DNA of 64,000 bases from positions 248,001 to 312,000 of the forward strand of contig QEYB01000654.1 in NCBI GenBank assembly GCA_017562135.1, read 5' to 3'. Within the stretch, counting starts at the first letter, position 1. Each line of letters opens with the position of its first letter. The position numbers were made by a program, and so were the translations under genes. This document shows positions 38,701-50,600 of this stretch, in pieces. The DNA comes from Dipylidium caninum. Taxonomy: Eukaryota; Platyhelminthes; Cestoda; Cyclophyllidea; Dipylidiidae. The notes under the pieces are model-generated. The model was not told the origin of the DNA. It did no database searches and saw nothing but the letters and a program-made list of their open reading frames with translations.

Positions 38701-40560
38701 ATTACTTGTTTGGAGTTCGTGAATAAGGGGCAAACACACCAAATTGGTGGCAAGGGCACCAAGGGCAAGAACTAATACAAGTACGATATCGTACAGTAAA
38801 AAACGAGCTTTTTAGCATTACTCCAACAAAGTTCGCGAATTTAAACTCACAATCCATTATGACATAGAACCAAATGAGCTGAATACTAGTACTACTGTAA
38901 AAAACAGCACCTTAACTACTTGTTAATGAGGGTGATTTTAAGGTATGAGAAGAGGAGAGAGTGATTTGGAGACACGTCCTGACGGCTCATTTATTTATGA
39001 AAACCAGTCAAAAGGGGGACAAACACAGGTAAACGGTGACCGAATTGTTTACAAAGGTACGAAGCCGTTGCCAACTCCAATAATTTGGAGAACAGAAATT
39101 GTTTATATCCCGATTCATAAATGCAACAACTCAACATTAGCATCGCCAAGATAGAAATAGCATTGTAAGTTAGTGAGGAAAAAGTTTTATGCGTTATGGA
39201 TTTGCATACGCAAAACTAGAAGCTTCATTTTTGATAAAACGGTAAAAAAATGACAGTTATTGATAAACCGACTTAATGATTTGCGATTGGAAGCCTAAAC
39301 AACAGTCATTACATAAAGTTTCGCATTTGAAAACGGTTTCATTATAAAGACGCCAAATAAATGGCTAGATGAAGAATTAATACATCGGGGAAATAGTTGC
39401 TGTTCCAAAGGAATGACTAAGCTATTTTAATGGAAAGTGGGGTAAATAGATCCAAACTAACAAATCTTCTTGGAGAGTTCATCATATCACCTCCCTATCG
39501 GATAAATTTAAAGCTTGTTAAAAATAACTAGACAATATCGTCAGTAACGGAAATGCAGATAAAATCCAGGTGAGTAATCAGTATATGGGAAGTAAAAAGA
39601 CTTCAAATGCTTTAATACCTGCTCAAAAAGAGTTGCCGATCATATATGGCGGAATTAAAGACATTTTAAAGGAAAATCATCTTAATATTATGCGGCCGCA
39701 TAGAAATGCTACTTAATTGTTAAAGCAATCAATTTCAACACTTAGGTTCATTTTGCTGGCAAGAAAGGAAACAAATGTTTTATAAATCCATCTATTAAAC
39801 AAGTTAATAACACGAGAGTCTGAATAAAAACACGCAAAGAAAATCATAACTACTTACTAGTGAGTGTATCAATTTTTGCGGTAGTTCCTTATATCCCAGT
39901 GGACAACACTCTCCTTTCCTTTTTAATATTACGCAGATATCGGTGAGCGCCAAGGCATCCACACCGTAATTACTCCGAAGTCGACTGTACGACAAGAACA
40001 TATTGGAAGTGGGTAAAAAGCGTTTTTTCATTATGAGCGCCGGACGTTTACCGATGGTTAGTGTGATATTTGATGAATTTGCCTTCAATTTCTGATCAGT
40101 ATCTACAAGTCTAGAAGGAAATATGTCAGCAGCACGGCGGTCACTAAATTCCGCGCGGTATATCAACATGAAAATTTACCCGATGTCTCCTATGGGTGGA
40201 ATGTCATATCCGCGTCGATAACAAATACACAGATCGTCGCCAGTACGACTTTGCAAATAGCAACCGGAAAAGCCGCTTACGGATTCATTGATCATCTGGT
40301 AACCATCTGGGGGGTACTCCTTCTGACTCATATTTACCAACTACACCAACGAGATTGTCTTTATGTATTACCTGAATGTCAACAATAGGGGTCGTATAAC
40401 GTGAAAAATCTAGGCATTTCGACTCTGATAACACAATCTCTTCACCATTCAGGAGAATTTCGGACACATCGTAAGGAGCCGGCGACTCAGACAAGCCGCA
40501 AACAGCGAAGTACTCAACTATACGATCCGATTTGCTACCTTTTGGGGATATATGATTCAT
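26722..40560 (-). CDS. DENND4: DENND4/Crag, DENN-domain Rab guanine nucleotide exchange factor, complete
   Basis: Rab10/Rab11-type GEF of the DENND4 (Drosophila Crag) family. Twenty-four exons, every junction in phase, 1,879 codons (human paralogues about 1,860-1,910). Exon high ends: 40560, 40322, 40110, 38567, 38245, 37611, 37055, 36911, 36748, 36407, 35264, 33934, 33351, 32823, 32235, 32025, 31826, 31440, 30378, 29931, 29603, 28004, 27195, 26891. ATG 40560 starts IVEYFAVCGLSESPAPYDVSE; an MABP domain follows (DDLCICYRRGYD, LSYSR, DDMHICYKK); then uDENN (LSNFCLPWGATIESW), the core (CEIPFPDQRLPN, TEQKLLFVSVMPDLL, PYLIGVDSRFFEF) and dDENN (FVKHTADR). The C-terminal CxxC region has YDEEIMAEW and FLSPLVLRRQVEAVL; the end is PPSATVVACRSIF...LALS-stop. 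One paralogue is expected in invertebrates. Confidence 0.95.
33954..34899. repeat. Two ~0.5 kb tandem repeat copies in DENND4 intron 11
   Basis: Copy 1 (about 33954-34453) and copy 2 (about 34454-34899) share ordered blocks: gtaagc...accaccggtaaacaatttgg / gccaccggtgaacaatttgg, then aaaaagtactggtta, a tctttgtacgcctg / tttgcgtacgcctg block, a gtacggtggactcaggtcg / gtacgatggactcaggtcg block, and tcggatataccatttgg / tcggatatgccatttgg. They lie between exons 12 (33934) and 11 (35141) and carry no open coding frame. Similar units elsewhere in the genome would suggest a dispersed repeat. Confidence 0.8.
38568..39857. other. DENND4 intron, AT-rich
   Basis: A 1.29-kb intron between the third and fourth DENND4 coding exons. 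No coding signal, repeat or RNA gene is recognised on either strand. Confidence 0.5.
40323..40371 (-). other. 49-nt intron after the first DENND4 coding exon
   Basis: Minus-strand donor gtaata after GTT GAC ATT CAG and acceptor gagtcag before AAG GAG TAC CCC. Removing it restores the MABP lead-in (KEYPPDGYQMINE); reading through gives a stop soon after. Phase 0 on both sides. Confidence 0.8.
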
Positions 40561-41587
40561 AGCATTGGTCGATTACATTAAAATATCCAAAACTGGTTAC
40601 AAGCTCCACGTGGGCTTTTTTATCGTTCCGTAATGGAAGTCCACCAATCATGAAAATAGATTCGACCTAAAGACCACGAACAAATTACGTGACCTCACTT
40701 ATGCTCTTAATTAATGCTAACGGTGTTTAGTAGCCTAAGTAATGAAAACTATGTGGCATGATTATTGTATTTTTCTTGCCAAACTTTTGATGCAATAGCT
40801 TTTTGCATTAGAAAGCCGTTGACCATACTGTTTATTTGCATGATTTTAATTTCATCAAAAGATTGATCAGTTATTGTACTATTCTTACGGAATTTTGGGA
40901 GCAAATCCCTCGCCTGAAACCATTCTTATCTGTGAATTGACCTGTGAAACTAACAAAGTTGAATGTCACCGCATCCGCTACTACGTGAAATATCGCCATT
41001 GGAGATGAAACTGTACCGGTTGACACAACCAGCCCGTGTTGCTTAACCCCCCTGCTTATCTCCCCCTGCAATGTCGTACTGGATCGAACTTACCTGGTTT
41101 GCATGGTTTCTAATCTTATGGGTAATTTCTACCACAATAATAACGATCTACTACTGGACAAGTTACATTTACCGACGTTGGGCAAATCGGAATGAACAAC
41201 CGGTCAAGCGACGAAAATCGTTTTGACGGGAACAAACCCCTCGGCACCCGTACCCTTTTTCCCACGTTCTTTAATAAATGTTACATATCAATAAACCTCT
41301 TTCGTCGGACTTCCCTTCGCAGCATTGTAAATTCACACACATCAAGAACAAACTTATCGTCACATCCACACCACACATTCATCTCTAGGCAACTAAGTTT
41401 CAAAATCCATTTCAGGAAATGGCATACAATAAAGCTAATCCAATTGTACACAAAAATAAAACAATGTGCGCATCCCCATCCATTGGGTCAGGTAGAGGTT
41501 CTCTGCTGTACAATGCGCCTTCCCCACGCTGATAACGTTATTTAAAGGGGACTCAAAAACCTCGGAAGTAGGTTCCCGGAGGAGGTT
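40561..41587. other. Spacer between AAR2 stop and DENND4 start
   Basis: Both neighbours are transcribed on the minus strand, so this contains the AAR2 3' UTR and the DENND4 promoter or 5' UTR. A 66-codon open frame at 40871-41071 on the minus strand has no recognised domain. Confidence 0.4.
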
Positions 41588-43079
41588 CTATTCGTCAACA
41601 ATGATGGGCGCTTCGTCTGTGTCCCAGTCTACTTCGTCAACCGACAGCTCACCACCCACAGCGTCGCGGCGTCGATGACCCGCGAGGCGCACGTTAAAGC
41701 GGCGCTCCAAACAGTTACGAAGACCCTCTGCGCGATCAAATACATCCAAAACAAGCCGAACTTGGTTTGAAGGCGCCGTCTTCTTCGCTGTTCCTGTTGC
41801 TTCCGCGATGTTCTCGAAAAGCCGCGAGATTGTGTACGGCAGGAATGCAGGCTCCGTATTGTGACCTCTCTGCCACTCGTCGAAGTATGGAGAGCCCATC
41901 CATTCGCATCCATCATCACCACAATGCAATGGTTTACTCTCATTAGTGTCTGTGTTACCATGCTCCTCGTTGTAAACCAAGAGGCGGTAGAGGCTTGTGA
42001 TGAGCGCCTTGTAGAGTCGAGGCCTCTCGATTACCGCGCGCTCGCAGTTGGCCAACAGGGACAATAGACGTCGCCAATGGTACCAACCCTCGAGAGCTTC
42101 ACCTAAATTCGTGCTACTTATGCGTAGAGACGAGGTGTCTTACCAAGGAGGAAGACGACGAAAGCAAAGTGTAACTCTCCAAGCAGACGTGCTTCACCAG
42201 ACGAGAGTCCACCAAAAGACGGCGAATCCTCGCTGAGGCTTTCAAGCTGGAGGATAATTTTGTTGAGTGTATAAGTTTGGTCAATGTTGTGTCGGCTTAT
42301 CTCGGTTGATGATGAGCCTGGAGGGTAGAGCGGGTGCTGTGGCAGCTCTGTCCAGTGCAACTACATCAAGGTGTAAATGGAAGATAGGACACCATACTTC
42401 AGTTTCGGGAAGTCTCTTCAATTTCGGTAAGAGCTTCTCCCCGGTAGCAATAGAATCTGGTCCAACAACTTCTTGGTTATCACGTCGCAAATGATCGGGA
42501 ATTGGTAAGCAGGCACGGTCGCTACTCAATGACTTCTCCGAACGAAATTGGGCACAGGAGAAGATATATTTACCTGAAGGTTGTAGTCTATTCACAGTGT
42601 CATCTGTGATGTACGAGGAGAGTGCTATCCAGTTAGCAAACCTTCAGTAAAGAATAGAGTGTTTGTTAACAAAAAAAAAGGTTCAAGTAGGACTGTTTAA
42701 TATACCTCTCTTTTGGATAAACTCCAAGATACATGGCGACTTCAGACTGGGTCGATTGGATCAAATCTACATCAGCTTCGGTGCTTGTTAGGTCGACGAA
42801 TTCCTCTGCCTTTCTATCCCATCGTTTTTTTACGACAGAAGGCTTTGATAAATTAAAAAAAACGCTGCATCTCAGTCCAGAGACTGATTTTCCCTCAGGA
42901 CCGCTGGCGGCTGCGTTGAAGAAGAAGTAGTGCAATCCAAGGGGAATATCACGAATGCCACAGAATTTGCCACCTACTGTCCACACGTTCGCATCCAATC
43001 CTATCACCGTACCGGGTGGTACATCAGAGAGGAGGAGCCAACTGAGGCACGAGTCATCCTTTTTTTCACATGCACCCAT
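41588..43079 (-). CDS. AAR2: AAR2 splicing factor homologue (U5 snRNP assembly), complete
   Basis: AAR2 holds PRP8 in the cytoplasmic U5 snRNP precursor until BRR2 replaces it. Four exons in phase: 43079-42706, 42641-42398, 42360-42144, 42102-41588; 449 residues against about 384 in human. Motifs in order: PPGTVIGLDANVWTVGGKFCG (family GTEFGIDYNSWEVGPKF), IPLGLHYFF, SEVAMYLGVYPKER, NWIALSSYITDDTVNRLQP, TELPQHPLYP, GELHFAFVVFLLG, GWYHWRRLLSLLANCE and LYKALITSLYRLL. The 37-nt intron 42361-42397 is needed to join LPETE to LHWTELP. The tail is acidic (DEVDWDTDEAPIIVDE). ATG 43079 puts the start immediately before the N-terminal domain, slightly shorter than in human; an upstream exon is possible. 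The extra length lies mainly in loops such as KPLHCGDDGCEWMG. Confidence 0.92.
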
Positions 43080-44739
43080 CGTTATAAAGGAGCTATTACA
43101 TCATTGAAAAAGTGGCAAAAGTTTTTTCACTTCGTAGGGTAAAGGTGAACCCGAAATCACTAAAATGTTTTACTTTCACTCGTAGTGAACTACTGGGGAA
43201 GAAATATAGTACCACTGGGGTATTCAAAATGGGACATGATATCCAATAGTCATGTACGACAATGGGCAAATTTTCCAATTTTACCATAATCAAATTAAGT
43301 CTGTAAAGTAAAAGGTATTACTAGCTTATATCCACTACCTATAATTGTCGAAATAAGTGTGTCGAGATATAAAAGTCTTCCAGTTAGTGAAAGATTGGTT
43401 TACTATTCCTAGGTTTACGGCAAGAATTCAACTAAACAAAAAAAATGTCAAAGAAAGAAGAAATACCTCTAAAGAATGTCAAAAACAGAAGATGATAAGT
43501 TGAAAATATAAAAAGTAAGGAATTGGTGCTCAAGGCCTGATACGAGATTTCACTCGTGTCAAATCTACCTTCAATTGGATATCTAGCAAATTTTAATAAC
43601 ACTGGGAGGACTTGTTTACTAAAGCAATTCAGTATCATAGGGGGAAACGGTTACCAGCGGAACACAAAAGGCCCTACGAACTTTCGGGCGATCAAGAGTT
43701 CACAGGCCAGAAGTAATGTAATTAATGGAATAAAAGCGATTTAATAGTAGTGTTAAAATACTAACGACAAACGGACGTTCGCAATGAAAGAGAAAATAGA
43801 AGGACGTACTGTAAATCAAATTACCGCTCTATCATAAATTAATAAAACGTTCCCATCAATGACGTACAAGGAATGATTTTGTAATTGCCACCGAACTACA
43901 CAACGCGGTAAGAACATTAAGTACATTTAAAATAACTTTATTTCAAAAAGTATTACAATACTCTACCGACGTTAAAAGAAGAACCAACTCAATAATTGCC
44001 TTAGTGAAGCAGTATTATGTGGTAGATAAAGTTAATGAAAATACCGCGTTTTGGTAAAGAATTATTTACTTGTGACATCGTTTGAGGCGTTAAGTTGAGC
44101 ACTAAACAATACTTGAATTTTATATATGGACGATGACCATGGATCAGAATGCAAGGTGATCAAAATTTAGAGAAATGAGAAAGTCCCTCAAATATGCGAT
44201 GCGTTAATGCATTTCGTCGGACTATGTGCGTCTTCTAGTATAGTCGGATGTGCCTTCCTGTCGCACTGGACGTGTCTGGGGCTTTCTAAACACCAATTGC
44301 TTAAAATGCTGTCTGGCCTCCCATGTGCCATGCCCCATTCAGGCCGAACCATTTTACGTCGTTTTTTATGCGAAAAACACCCAAACGGCATACGTATTTC
44401 TCACCTGTCCTTAGCAAAATTGCGTCAAATTCCTTATAGAAAATTTCCCGGAAGGCGAACGAAGGCACAAAAATACCCTTCTCGACAGCAAAACTGCCTT
44501 GGATGTTATTGTCCCTCAACCCCACCGTTGCAAGATTTATCGGCGGTGTTTACGCAATCTTCGTATTGTGCATCTTAAGAAATGCCAATAAAGTCAGCCT
44601 ACCGCATTCTCGACGCGTCCGTCTGCACAAACAGATTAAGCTTGTCGTTGGGGTCGCCTTGCATCCTACGATGAAGAAGAGGGACAATAGATGCCACATT
44701 AAGACTTTATTTGCGAAGAAAATATAGGAGATGCCATCC
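43080..44739. other. AT-rich spacer, no gene supported
   Basis: AT-rich between AAR2 and the inverted repeat. Overlapping open frames at 44188-44762 (both strands, up to 123 codons) resemble no family I know, and no splice-consistent model emerged. Confidence 0.35.
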
Positions 44740-46190
44740 ACTGTCTTTTCCTCTATTCCCATCGAACTTACTATTCAACGCAAGCACACTCAAAGGCCAC
44801 TCCTCCTCCCATTACGTCTGCCCAACTGAGCAGGACACATGCGAACCGCGTCTGAGCAAGTTAACTGCTCCACCATTACCGTCGAACATCTGAGATATTC
44901 ACCACCTCTCCGTCCTCTCACCATCCGCTGTCTGCGGCTCTGCACTAACCCGTGAAAGCATGATAGCTTCTTACACACTATCACAACATCGGAGCAATTC
45001 CATCCTCTCTCCCATTCTCTCTCTCTCTCTCTCTCTCCACCTCCCACTTAATGGCTCTTGGGTGTTGTTAATAGACTGCCTCGCAACACTCACCGTGTAA
45101 CACCACCTCGTGGTGCGGAGGTGGCAGACCATGAGAGTGTGACGATGTCCTTTACCCACTTCTCCACTTCTCTACTTCTCATCAGCCTAGAACACCACCC
45201 TACGTGTACGCATAACAGACAGGATGTAAACATGCGAGCCGACTATTGCCGGACACCACGGTGCTGTGACTAGGCACAATTCGTCGTCACCTGCTGTCTC
45301 GTCCGCCTCTGCAGCATTCACGCCGAACACATTCTCACACGCGGACCCGCGGGGTGAACTCAGGTCGCGAGATGAGGTCAGCGGAGTAAACAGCCGAGTG
45401 TCGGTCGACGGAATGATGTTTGGCCGAGGTGGAGGAACACAGGCGGAGTTCGCAGGACTTCGCGATGACCGCTCTGACGGCGCCTCCGTGCGCACTGCGG
45501 CTGCTGTCCACCGACTCTCCCTCCGTCTGCAGCAGCCGCCGAGACGTGGGTGTGGCGCCAGTCACGGGACTGTGCGTGGATGTGCAATTTGTTGAATTCG
45601 GCGTCTCTGGTGGAGAAGATGGAGGGCGGGGAAAGGGGGGGGAGGGCGGAAAGCTCCACCAGTCTCCATGCGCGCTAATTTGAAATGCTCGGGTGGAAGA
45701 GACGTCAGTGGGAGACGAGTTGATGAGCGAGTCGCAGTCGCGACACCGCCAACCCACGCGGCTCCGACGCTCGTTCGTGTCAATGTGTGAACGTGTGTGT
45801 GGTGTGTGTGTGGGTGTGGTGTGTGACAGTGGGATGGTGGGATGATAAGCGACTGTCTGGCCACGAAGACATCGCCTCATCGTCTACACGAGCTGCACCG
45901 GCGAGGTTGACGGCGACTTGCAAACGAGTGAGTCAATTCCTTGGCACCCGGCAGACGGGCGAGCGCACTTTGACCCCGAGGTGATGCAGTGGCTGATCTC
46001 ATCGCTAGAGCCCCATCTTGCCGAACGACTCTTGGCAGTCGAGACGGCACCGCGTGCCCTCGCGCCACGATAGAGTCGGTGGAGTTGGTGCACTACGATG
46101 GGAGGTGGAATTCCGTGGGAAGTGACAATTTCGAGATCTTGGGGCAGCGGGAGACTGTGAGGTGGGGAGGAACACGCCGCTTAGTAGCCT
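44740..46190. repeat. Inverted repeat, left arm (~1.45 kb)
   Basis: This segment recurs in reverse complement at about 56180-57640 with near identity over its whole length. The outer border is near ctgtcttttcctctattccc (44741), and the inner border lies just after gaacacgccgcttag (about 46183), where the two copies stop matching. Differences seen: the left arm has a longer (CT)n run at 45010-45035, lacks an 18-nt GGAGAG-type insertion and a 9-nt unit of the cttctccac repeat present in the right arm, and has one extra G at about 45905. Confidence 0.92.
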
Positions 46191-46864
46191 GGTAAAAGGG
46201 ACAAATGGAGTTAGTAGGAGGAGGACGAGAAGGCGGAGGGGGAACGCGGAGATCCATCACTCTATCATCTGCTGCCGCATTTACACAATTTTCCCTCCAC
46301 CCGAGAGCCACTGCCAAGTCTGTGGTGGACGAAATAACCCGCGTGAAGGCGCCTCGGTCCACCATTTGCCCGCCGGTGAGGCGCAGCGGCTGTGCGAACA
46401 GGAATCCGCTTGGAACAATTGCGCCAGCCCCCATCGAGGCTGCCCATGGACACGGAAGCCACGCGATGCCGCCTCCACCGAGGAAATGGCAACGCAGCGA
46501 GGTGCTGTTGAATCAATCCGCCGGTCGACTCGACCCGGCCACCGTGCGGTTGACCGCGCGACTGGGCAAGACGAGGCGAGGCGACGAAAAGGAGCCCGAC
46601 AATGGAAATTCGCCAAAATTTCTTCCTCACCGAAATGCCGCGGCGGGGGGTGCGGACGACGAGGTTTAATCGACAGGGTTGAAGGAGCTGGCACTTGGAT
46701 CGTCGTGTCTCGGCCTCGCCAACCGCCCAGTTCGTCGTGTCCAGGTGATTGGAGGGTGGACATACCCTTCCCTGACGCTCAACGGCCTGCCAACCGATCG
46801 CTTCCACTTCAGTAGTGCCACATCGCCTACTAACAGCGTGGAGGAACGTGGAGGAGATTTTTAA
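45468..46864 (+). CDS. Unidentified GC-rich gene, 5' part inside the inverted repeat
   Basis: I do not recognise the product. Coding-like plus-strand blocks are: about 45468-45620 (TALTAPPCALRLLSTDSPS, then VTGLCVDVQFVEFG); about 45853-46070 (RHRLIVYTSCTGEVDGDLQ, then FDPEVMQWLISSLEPHLAER); a block in the next frame to about 46156 (IESVELVHYDGRWNSVGSDN, then EILGQRET before a gtgagg donor); about 46320-46665 (VVDEITRVKAPRSTICPP and a Pro/Arg/Asp-rich stretch ending GGADDE); and about 46680-46862 (LKELALGSSCLGLANRPVRR, ending NSVEERGGDF-stop). Exact exon borders are not established, and the frame switch near 46060 is unexplained (no base difference between the repeat copies there). The right-arm copy lacks the last two blocks. 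Confidence 0.35.
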
Positions 46865-46948
46865 TTCCTTCTTACTGCTCCAGTTGTCGCCGAGGTTACA
46901 AGAGCCGGTCCATTCGCGATTAGGAAAAGCGAAAAAGGATTTTCGTGC

Positions 46949-47120
46949 TTAGCAGGCTTTTTCGCCCACGTCCAGATTCGTGAACATCGTCACGTCGGGA
47001 AATTTGCGGAGACTTTTCAGCCGCTCCTCACTGAAAGTCTCGACAAACCGGCTGAGGATGTCAGGGAGACGCGAAGGAGACGGGAGTAGGACGCCTGAAC
47101 GCCAGGTTGGTGGACGCGTT
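46949..47120 (-). CDS. Possible C-terminal exon of an unidentified minus-strand gene
   Basis: A minus-strand frame reads SRLPDILSRFVETFSEERL then KSLRKFPDVTMFTNLDVGE and ends KAC-stop at 46951-46949, after an acceptor-like ggcgttcag near 47105. It looks protein-like and lies about 85 bp from the stop of the plus-strand gene, i.e. convergent. A possible upstream exon at about 47440-47602 (MVKSVVFQSGEEDGEVNQ followed by a Glu run) has an acceptor-like agattcag before it. The family is not recognised and the link between the two blocks is not proven. Confidence 0.3.
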
Positions 47121-47639
47121 CGTGAATTTCGTGATCATTTTGTGCACCTACGCAACTACTCCAGTCTAACCAGCGTCTCCAGCGAGGTGATCATGCAAGG
47201 AATGGGACGGCGACGACAGTCCCGAAGGGTCGGACACCTTGGACGAGGCGACGGCGGTCGGGAGCAGACGCCGGCGGCGGCGGCGGCGCAAAGGAGCGTC
47301 ATCTTCTCGCAGGCGGTGGAGGTCTCCGCATGACGTAGGCAATAAGGCGCGCTGACCGCTTCTTCGTGACAGGTCAAACGTGTTAAAGTGATAAAATCAA
47401 AACGGTGACCCGTGCGTGTGTGTGTGTTAACTTTAACGGTAACAACACGGGACGCTGCCTCGCGTCTAGGAGAAGATCTTAGCGCCTCAGGGCTGAAGCT
47501 CTCCCGCGGGACTCGCATTTCTTCGCCTCGTCCTCGGCCCCCGCGCTCTTCCTCCTCCTCCTCCTCCTGGTTCACCTCGCCGTCCTCCTCTCCGCTCTGG
47601 AACACCACGGACTTCACCATTTCTGAATCTCCCTACAAC

Positions 47640-50600
47640 TGCTGCCTCCCTATGTGGCCTCAGCATATGGGCCCAACGGCCACACGGAGTTTCTTTTCAT
47701 CTCGGCCGCATTTTTCAACTAATCTAGTCGAGAGAGGCGGTTCTCAGACTGCGGGGACGGGTGGGAGGCAGGCAAACTCTGCTCGGCCACAGTGGAGGCT
47801 ACTCCGAGCGACGAAGTGGCGCCGACTGTCTCGCGGACCTTCAATTCAACGCGGAAGGAGGAGGAGGAGGCCGCTTCTTAAGGCGAGAGGCAAAGTGTCT
47901 TCACGTCTACCCATACTCAGAGGACACTTTCTTCCCCACAGTGTTAAATTTCCCTCTCCTCAGTCCGAACTTGGGCCACCTTCCAGCTGATGGAGAAGAG
48001 AATATCGCTCAAAATCCGCCTTCTAATGAATATTTCAGTTCTGCGTCGTAGCGCAGTGCGGCGAGGGGCCACGCTGCGTGGCGTTGGACGCCGTGCAGCA
48101 GGCCTCGGGCCTCGGCAGGCGGTGGGCGAGTGGGTTGGCGGGGCAGAGCTGTTAATAAGTAATGCCCCGACGCAGCCAGTTCATTCGTGTGAGGCCAAGT
48201 CAGTTGTCATCTTAGGCACAAAGGCTGCTAATGCCAGGAGAATGGCTCTCACGCACTGTCCATCTAGTCGGTGGAAGCCTCACGTCGTCCGCGTCGGCTG
48301 GGCTCCAGACCGAGTTACAGCCGAAGGCGGAGGCACCCCGTGGCAGTTCGAGTTGCCTCCGCTTGCCTCAGTGTACTTGAGAGGCAATTATAGAAGTCCT
48401 CGGGAGTTGCGATCGTAAACTTTTGTGAGTTAAATAATGCAAGCCAGCACCGATGGAGATGTTGGGGCCGAAGAAGCCTTTAAAGTGGTGGAAAAGGCGA
48501 AAAAAGCAGCAATCTCGACGATTTTGAGGCGATAGTTGTAGTCGCGATGTCAATTGCCACTCTCGTGTCCAAAGATCACTGCATTCCGCCCCAGACTGGG
48601 CGACGTGACTGCACCCAGACAGCCACCGGGGTATTTTCCCCTAACCCGAGCCACTTTGGGATAGACAGCCTCGTTCGCTATCCCATCCCAGCCCGCCCAC
48701 ACCTTGTGACAGCCTGCAGGCACAAGCAATTGGGTGTTTAACCGGTTCTCTCCAGCCTCCACTCCTCCCTACATTCTACACCGATGATGTAAAGTGCTTG
48801 TCAGGGAGAATGCGGCTGCACCTCCACTAAATACAAGTGTCCAGTCCTCGAAGTGGCTCACTGTTGTTGTCGGAAGGAGGGTTGGTGGCTGGGGAGAAGG
48901 CGGTACGGCGATGATTTACTGACCTGCGGCAGAGATGACCAGACAAATTGAAAGAGGCTGCAATAGGGGCAGTGGAATGAACTTTCATAGACACATAGCG
49001 GCCGCTAGGCAAGGCGGAAGGGTCCTTCGAACCCGACTTCCGTCATTTTATCCTACGCGCGAAGCTAGTTGGCCTGAAATGCTCTTATCAACGGTGTGCC
49101 AGTACACGGAGAGGTCACTAATTGGAATTAGCTCGATTTATTTGCAGCAATTACCCTCCCACACTTTCAACCACAACCTGGACTCGCAGTTGCCGCCACC
49201 ACAGGCATCGACGTGGAGGCGGGCATTTGACATTCCTCCCCAGACCCGACGTGCAAAGTCAACATGCTTGACATTACCAGCAGATAAAACGGGCAAGGTG
49301 ACATTAACCAGCAGCAATTCATGCGAACTAGTTGTCGTAGCATCTTGTAAAAGGTCCAGAAATCGGCTATAATTAATGGAGTTTTAAGGATGCATTTTCC
49401 CCGGTTCTGCCGCCTGATTGGTCAGTCGTCAGCCAATGAGCGGCGGCCACGAGGCCGACAAGTCGCCAAGGCGGCGAAATGCCCATCCCCGTGGACGCGG
49501 AGCGCGAGTCGCGCGTCTCTGCCCGCTGCCCACTGCTGGGCGGACAGAGTCTGAGCGAAGGAGGAGGCTGTTTGACTTCACTCCTAGTCGCCCTGGTGCC
49601 TGCATGGCTAATTTTGTTACTTCCTTGGTAATTCATTGGCCAGCCTAAAAATGGGGCGATTTTGTTGCGTCAGTTGAAGAAGCGCAAGGAAAAAATAAAT
49701 GAAGGAGGAGGGGGAGGAAAGGAAGAAGTGTTGGCCACTTGCTCAGAGTGTGCGTGTTTGTGTGTGTGTATGTGATGAAGCAGAAAATGTCGTTCCCATT
49801 AGTCCTCGTGTGTGTTTCGCATTCATGTGGTCCGAGGGCGGTGCTACTTTTAGGCGGGATGAAGGTGCATGGAGAGATTAAGAGGAAGTACTTCTGTTCC
49901 ACTATTTGTTCATCTCACTCCTCTCTGTGTATACACACACAATCGTCACCAACACACGGAGATGAGGGCGCAAAGTTCAAGCATAACCGCTCCGCACCCC
50001 GTGGTGTGTGTGTGCGAATATCGCTTTACTTGTTCAAAATAGGTCAGAACACTTGTTCCCTCCAACCCGCCAAACACAATTAGACTACTGACAGCTGGGT
50101 GGTCTCAACGATATGCCGCGATTTGACAAGTAAAACCGCCATCGACAACTGCGACAAGGAACGGGAGGAGACGCCGAGCCGATGGGAAGGAGATGGGAGC
50201 CCTGGCCGAGGGATCCTTTTCCCCGTCTTATTTGTTGGATCGGGTGACGTGGCCGTCAAAAAAAACCCTCTCTGACGTCGCGTTGTCGTCGCGTGCGCTG
50301 ATTGGTCAGGCCGGGTTGACGAGCCGCCGACGCGTGGAAGGGTGTCAAACCGGTGACAAGTTTGTCTCTGACCGCATGGCATTCGGGGCCCGTCACCTCT
50401 CGCCCCGTCGCCTTGCGGGGCATTCTGACGCATACTGCACCAAGAAGGCCGGTTGGACGACATCCAGCGTGGTTCGCGGACGCACTGCTGGCAACATGGA
50501 ATGCCGAGCCTTCGAATGCCTCCCCCTTCATCCCCTAATTCACCACAATGCGTCCTCAGGAACAAGGAACACCGCGTGGCCATCCAATCGTGGCTGGAGG

